Positions 61,203 to 64,000 of a stretch of DNA of 64,000 nt are shown piece after piece. Position 1 is the stretch's first letter. The number at the start of each line of letters is the position of its first letter. This DNA is from Shewanella sp. UCD-KL12 (GTDB lineage Bacteria; Pseudomonadota; Gammaproteobacteria; Enterobacterales; Shewanellaceae). Below the pieces are notes generated by a model. The model saw only the letters and a list, made by a program, of their open reading frames with translations. It was not told the DNA's origin and made no database searches. The stretch covers positions 1 to 64,000 of the forward strand of contig NZ_MPHJ01000018.1 of NCBI RefSeq assembly GCF_001957125.1. The letters run 5' to 3'. The position numbers were made by a program, and so were the translations under genes.

Positions 61203-61793
61203 ATGAATTGGATGGAATTTGTTATACAGCTTTTTGATAAGTTGGCTTGGCCAGTGGCTCTCCTTATCTGTGTGTTTAGCCTTAAACGACCTATCTCAAA
61301 ATTGATCCCCTTGGCTAAGAAGTTTAAGTTTAAAGAGTTAGAAGTCGAGTTCGGTCAAGAGTTGAAAGCGATCAGTCAAAAAGCAGAAGGCGCCTTTCCT
61401 GAGCTTAAATATGACAGTAAATCACTGCTGATAGCCTCGGCGAATAATTTGCCCAATTCAGCGGTACTCGAAGCATGGGAAGCGGTTGATACTGCTTCTG
61501 AAGCGCTGATTAAGGCTAAAAAGATTAATATAAAGCTAGATTTAAATACGCGTTATAAACATATCGAGAGCATCTTACTTAGAGAAAACCTGATAAACAC
61601 TAAACAAGGAAAGCTATTTAGTGAACTCAGGCAACTTAGAAATCGCGTCGCCCACGCAGTAGGTTATGAGATAGGCAAGGTGGAAGCGGTTCAATATATT
61701 GAGCTCTGTTTTAAACTTGTTAGTCACCTTGAGACTTTAGCTTGTGAAGGGGAAAGCGAGTGCTTGGAAAAAGTTGAGAAAATTGCCAGTTAG
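61203..61793 (+). CDS. Membrane-anchored protein with HEPN-like motif
   Basis: 196 residues. One N-terminal membrane segment (about 14-27), a basic linker and a helical cytoplasmic domain. Near the end is LRQLRNRVAHAVGYEI: Arg146-x4-His151 fits the RX4-6H motif of HEPN domains, with the usual Asn after the Arg. HEPN domains include RNases and non-catalytic nucleotide-binding or scaffold forms; DUF4145-like proteins are similar. No antitoxin partner is adjacent. Unknown function. Confidence 0.72.
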   Translation: MNWMEFVIQLFDKLAWPVALLICVFSLKRPISKLIPLAKKFKFKELEVEFGQELKAISQKAEGAFPELKYDSKSLLIASANNLPNSAVLEAWEAVDTASEALIKAKKINIKLDLNTRYKHIESILLRENLINTKQGKLFSELRQLRNRVAHAVGYEIGKVEAVQYIELCFKLVSHLETLACEGESECLEKVEKIAS

Positions 61794-61917
61794 TTAATCC
61801 GTTTAATTACCACTCAAAAGGTTGTCTCATTGTTGTTTTCTTGTTAAATCTGGTTGACTTGCAGCTTTGCTTTTATACACTGTATAGCTTCATGGATTGA
61901 GCTGTCAGGGACTAGCA

Positions 61918-64000
61918 ATGGATATCGGAACGACAAGAAAAAGTAAGCGCTTCACTATCAGGTTTACTGTTGTAGGGATATTTATTTTAGCGACGGTGAT
62001 AACCGCTGCCATCGCTATAGGTCTGCAATATTATTTTAGTAAGGCCATGGCGACCGACTCAGCCCTTAAATTTTATAATCAAGCGGCTCAAAACGCCTCC
62101 ACTTATCTCTCTCAAATCGATGTTCAAGCAAACAATGTCACTAAACTGCTATCCAGCTTTGATAACTTAGTCGAAAACGATTCATTCAACCCTGAGTCTA
62201 TTGATACTTTTGCCGAGGTGATGAAAAGCAATCCTCTGTTTTATGCCATCTATGTTGGCTTACCGAGTGGTGACTTTTATGAGCTTATTAATCTTGATGC
62301 TCATCCTATTATTCGCTCTCAGCTAGAAGCGTCTCATTTAGATCGCTGGGTGACTATTGAGATTAAAGGCGAGGGCAGTGAGCGAAGCCAGAACTATCAA
62401 TATTTCGATGCGGCATTCAATCTTCGTGCAAGCCGTCAAAAGCCGACTGAGTATGATGCTCGCTTGCGCCCTTGGTTTACCGATGCTAATCGCGTCACTG
62501 TTAATAAAACTGAGCCTTATCTGTTTCAGCACCTTCAGGCTCCTGGGCAGACCTATTCGATTAAGCTTGCTAATTCTGATGCTGTACTAGCTGTCGATAT
62601 TGCGCTGTCAACGCTCAGTGATTATCTAATAGCAAGGGGGGATCAATCTAAGCTTGAGACTTACCTGTATAAACCTACTGGTGAGCTAATTGCTTCAAAC
62701 CGCCAGCCTCAGCTCAATACCTTGATGCCAGAAAGTCCAAAATTATCATTAACGACCAAGCAGCGTGATTTAATTGCTAATACACCTGAACTACTGGTGT
62801 CTAACGAGCTCGATTGGGCGCCGATTGATTTTACTATTTCCGGGGAGCCACAGGGATATAGTATTGACCTACTAAAAATGATTGGGCAGTCGACTGGGCT
62901 GAAGTTTAATTTTGTTAATGGCTTTACCTGGAACGAATTGATCGATAGTTACATGATGGAGGAGCTAGATATGCTTCACTCGATCATGTGGACTGATAAA
63001 AATGAAAGTTTAGGTGAGTTTAGCGAGCCCTTTTTAGATCTTCATTATGGCCTAGTGACTCGGCCTGAAATCGATACAATAACCGAACTCTCAGAGCTAA
63101 ACGGCAAGCGTGTTGCGATTCCAAAAGGCTGGTCAATCATTCAATGGATCAAAAAAGACTTTCCTGAGATTCATGTTGTTGAATTGGCATCGACTCAGGC
63201 TATCTTGCAAGCCGTAGAGCGTGGTGAAGTATTTGCAGCAATTGATAACAGCGTGATTTTACATTACACAGCCCAGAGCTACTTTATTGATCAAATTAAA
63301 TACCATGAGTCTATTAGCTTTGGTGGTACAAGTGTCCCTACAGGGCTACATATGGTGATGCAAGGGAAAAACATTCCTTTAATTACTATTATCAATCAGG
63401 CCATCAAAAATATTACCCAAGAGCAAAGAGATGCCTTAGCTGCGAAATGGTTTGCGCATGGAGAACTGCAGAGTTTTACTCCGCAAGGGACCGTTCCCTA
63501 TGAGATATTGATAGATAAGGCTGCAGATCCTAAGCAACAAAATCAACTGATTAGCGCAAAGATAAACGGCATTGAGCAGTTTATCTTTGTTACTAGCTTT
63601 GGCGATGATACCGCTGCTCAAGATAAATTTGCTATCGTGGTACCCGCTTCAGTCTTGCTAGCATCGAGTAAAGAGAAGGTTAGCCAGTCCATATTTATCA
63701 CCACATTATGCTTGTTATTAGTACTCCCTATCTCTTGGTTTTTTGCTTCACCAATCATCCGCCCTATAAAAGCCTTGGCTATCGAGAACGAAAAGATAAG
63801 GCAGCGCCGTTATGATGAGGTCACAAATGTAAGTAGCAGTATTGAGGAGATTGATGAGCTAGCGAGCTCAATGTCTAATATGTCCGAGTCGATTCAGCTC
63901 TATGAGCTTAACCAGAAAGAGTTGATGGAGTCATTTATTAAGCTAATTGCACAAGCGATTGATGATAAGTCCCCGTATACAGCTGGACACTGTAATAGAG
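61918..64000 (+). CDS. Sensor protein: Cache, periplasmic binding domain, HAMP, HD-GYP (runs off the right edge)
   Basis: 694 codons seen, ATG at 61918 with AGGGA before it. Domains in order: membrane helix (about 18-40), extracellular Cache-type domain (about 45-235), a family 3 solute-binding domain (about 285-515; PELLVSNELDWAPIDF, GYSIDLLKMIGQSTGL), second membrane helix (about 591-609), HAMP (about 610-660), and the opening of an HD-GYP domain (LIAQAIDDKSPYTAGHCNR). It is probably a c-di-GMP phosphodiesterase controlled by a periplasmic ligand. The HD and GYP motifs themselves are beyond the edge, so catalytic competence cannot be judged. Confidence 0.88.
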   Translation, partial: MDIGTTRKSKRFTIRFTVVGIFILATVITAAIAIGLQYYFSKAMATDSALKFYNQAAQNASTYLSQIDVQANNVTKLLSSFDNLVENDSFNPESIDTFAEVMKSNPLFYAIYVGLPSGDFYELINLDAHPIIRSQLEASHLDRWVTIEIKGEGSERSQNYQYFDAAFNLRASRQKPTEYDARLRPWFTDANRVTVNKTEPYLFQHLQAPGQTYSIKLANSDAVLAVDIALSTLSDYLIARGDQSKLETYLYKPTGELIASNRQPQLNTLMPESPKLSLTTKQRDLIANTPELLVSNELDWAPIDFTISGEPQGYSIDLLKMIGQSTGLKFNFVNGFTWNELIDSYMMEELDMLHSIMWTDKNESLGEFSEPFLDLHYGLVTRPEIDTITELSELNGKRVAIPKGWSIIQWIKKDFPEIHVVELASTQAILQAVERGEVFAAIDNSVILHYTAQSYFIDQIKYHESISFGGTSVPTGLHMVMQGKNIPLITIINQAIKNITQEQRDALAAKWFAHGELQSFTPQGTVPYEILIDKAADPKQQNQLISAKINGIEQFIFVTSFGDDTAAQDKFAIVVPASVLLASSKEKVSQSIFITTLCLLLVLPISWFFASPIIRPIKALAIENEKIRQRRYDEVTNVSSSIEEIDELASSMSNMSESIQLYELNQKELMESFIKLIAQAIDDKSPYTAGHCNR

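Overview
The window looks like a chromosomal segment of a marine gammaproteobacterium of the Shewanella type. This rests on gene order and protein character, not on a database search: hemCDXY divergent from cyaA, cyaY-lptM-lysA-dapF-yigA-xerC-yigB, dusB-fis, prmA next to a fumarate reductase operon, rho/trxA divergent from rhlB-gppA, and ubiE-ubiJ-ubiB-tatABC-tatD-hemB. No tRNA, rRNA, CRISPR array, prophage or intact insertion sequence was seen.

Layout. 1-3297 (-) is the N-terminal part of a giant LapA/BpfA-like biofilm adhesin with near-identical 118-residue repeats; it runs off the left edge. 3582-7674 (-) is hemY-hemX-hemD-hemC for early tetrapyrrole synthesis. 7856-10288 (+) is class I adenylate cyclase with a CRP-like site in its promoter region. 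10337-15722 carries cyaY (-) and then lptM-lysA-dapF-DUF484-xerC-yigB (+). 15810-25798 is a more accessory stretch: YtfE-like Fe-S repair protein, secreted esterase, MscS channel, LysR regulator, and a leftward ion/envelope cluster (chaA-like, dedA, mgtE, marC). 26388-28712 (-) is fis, dusB and prmA. 29138-33785 (+) is a Wolinella-type fumarate reductase locus with two tandem cytochrome b subunits, FrdA and FrdB, preceded by a CRP-like site. 33909-39458 holds a LysR gene, a repeat-rich spacer, rho and trxA (-), then rhlB and a short Ppx/GppA protein (+). 39936-46119 (+) holds two large TonB-dependent receptors, followed by a periplasmic thioredoxin (-). 47051-56024 (-) is hemB, a diguanylate cyclase, tatD, a small exported protein, tatCBA, ubiB, ubiJ and ubiE. 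56197-56637 is a 92-bp tandem repeat array. 56661-64000 holds an arginase/formimidoylglutamase-family enzyme, rraA, a small membrane protein, a PAP2 phosphatase plus glycosyltransferase pair behind Pho-box-like repeats, a membrane-anchored protein with a HEPN-like motif, and the start of a Cache/SBP/HAMP/HD-GYP sensor that runs off the right edge.

How the parts connect. Heme synthesis (hemB, hemCDXY), the cytochrome b-containing fumarate reductase, Tat export and ubiquinone synthesis together describe a flexible respiratory lifestyle. cAMP-CRP links cyaA and the frd promoter. Three c-di-GMP-related genes (adhesin, GGDEF protein, HD-GYP protein) fit control of biofilm attachment.

Most of the window is conserved housekeeping DNA. 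The best leads are these: the first fumarate reductase cytochrome b lacks the glutamate that aligns with the E-pathway residue of the Wolinella enzyme while its tandem paralogue keeps it; phased Pho-box-like repeats precede the PAP2-glycosyltransferase pair; three separate arrays of 7-bp repeats sit beside gene ends; a 92-bp tandem array lies upstream of ubiE; and a short inverted-repeat family occurs near rho. I see no clearly undescribed multi-gene system.
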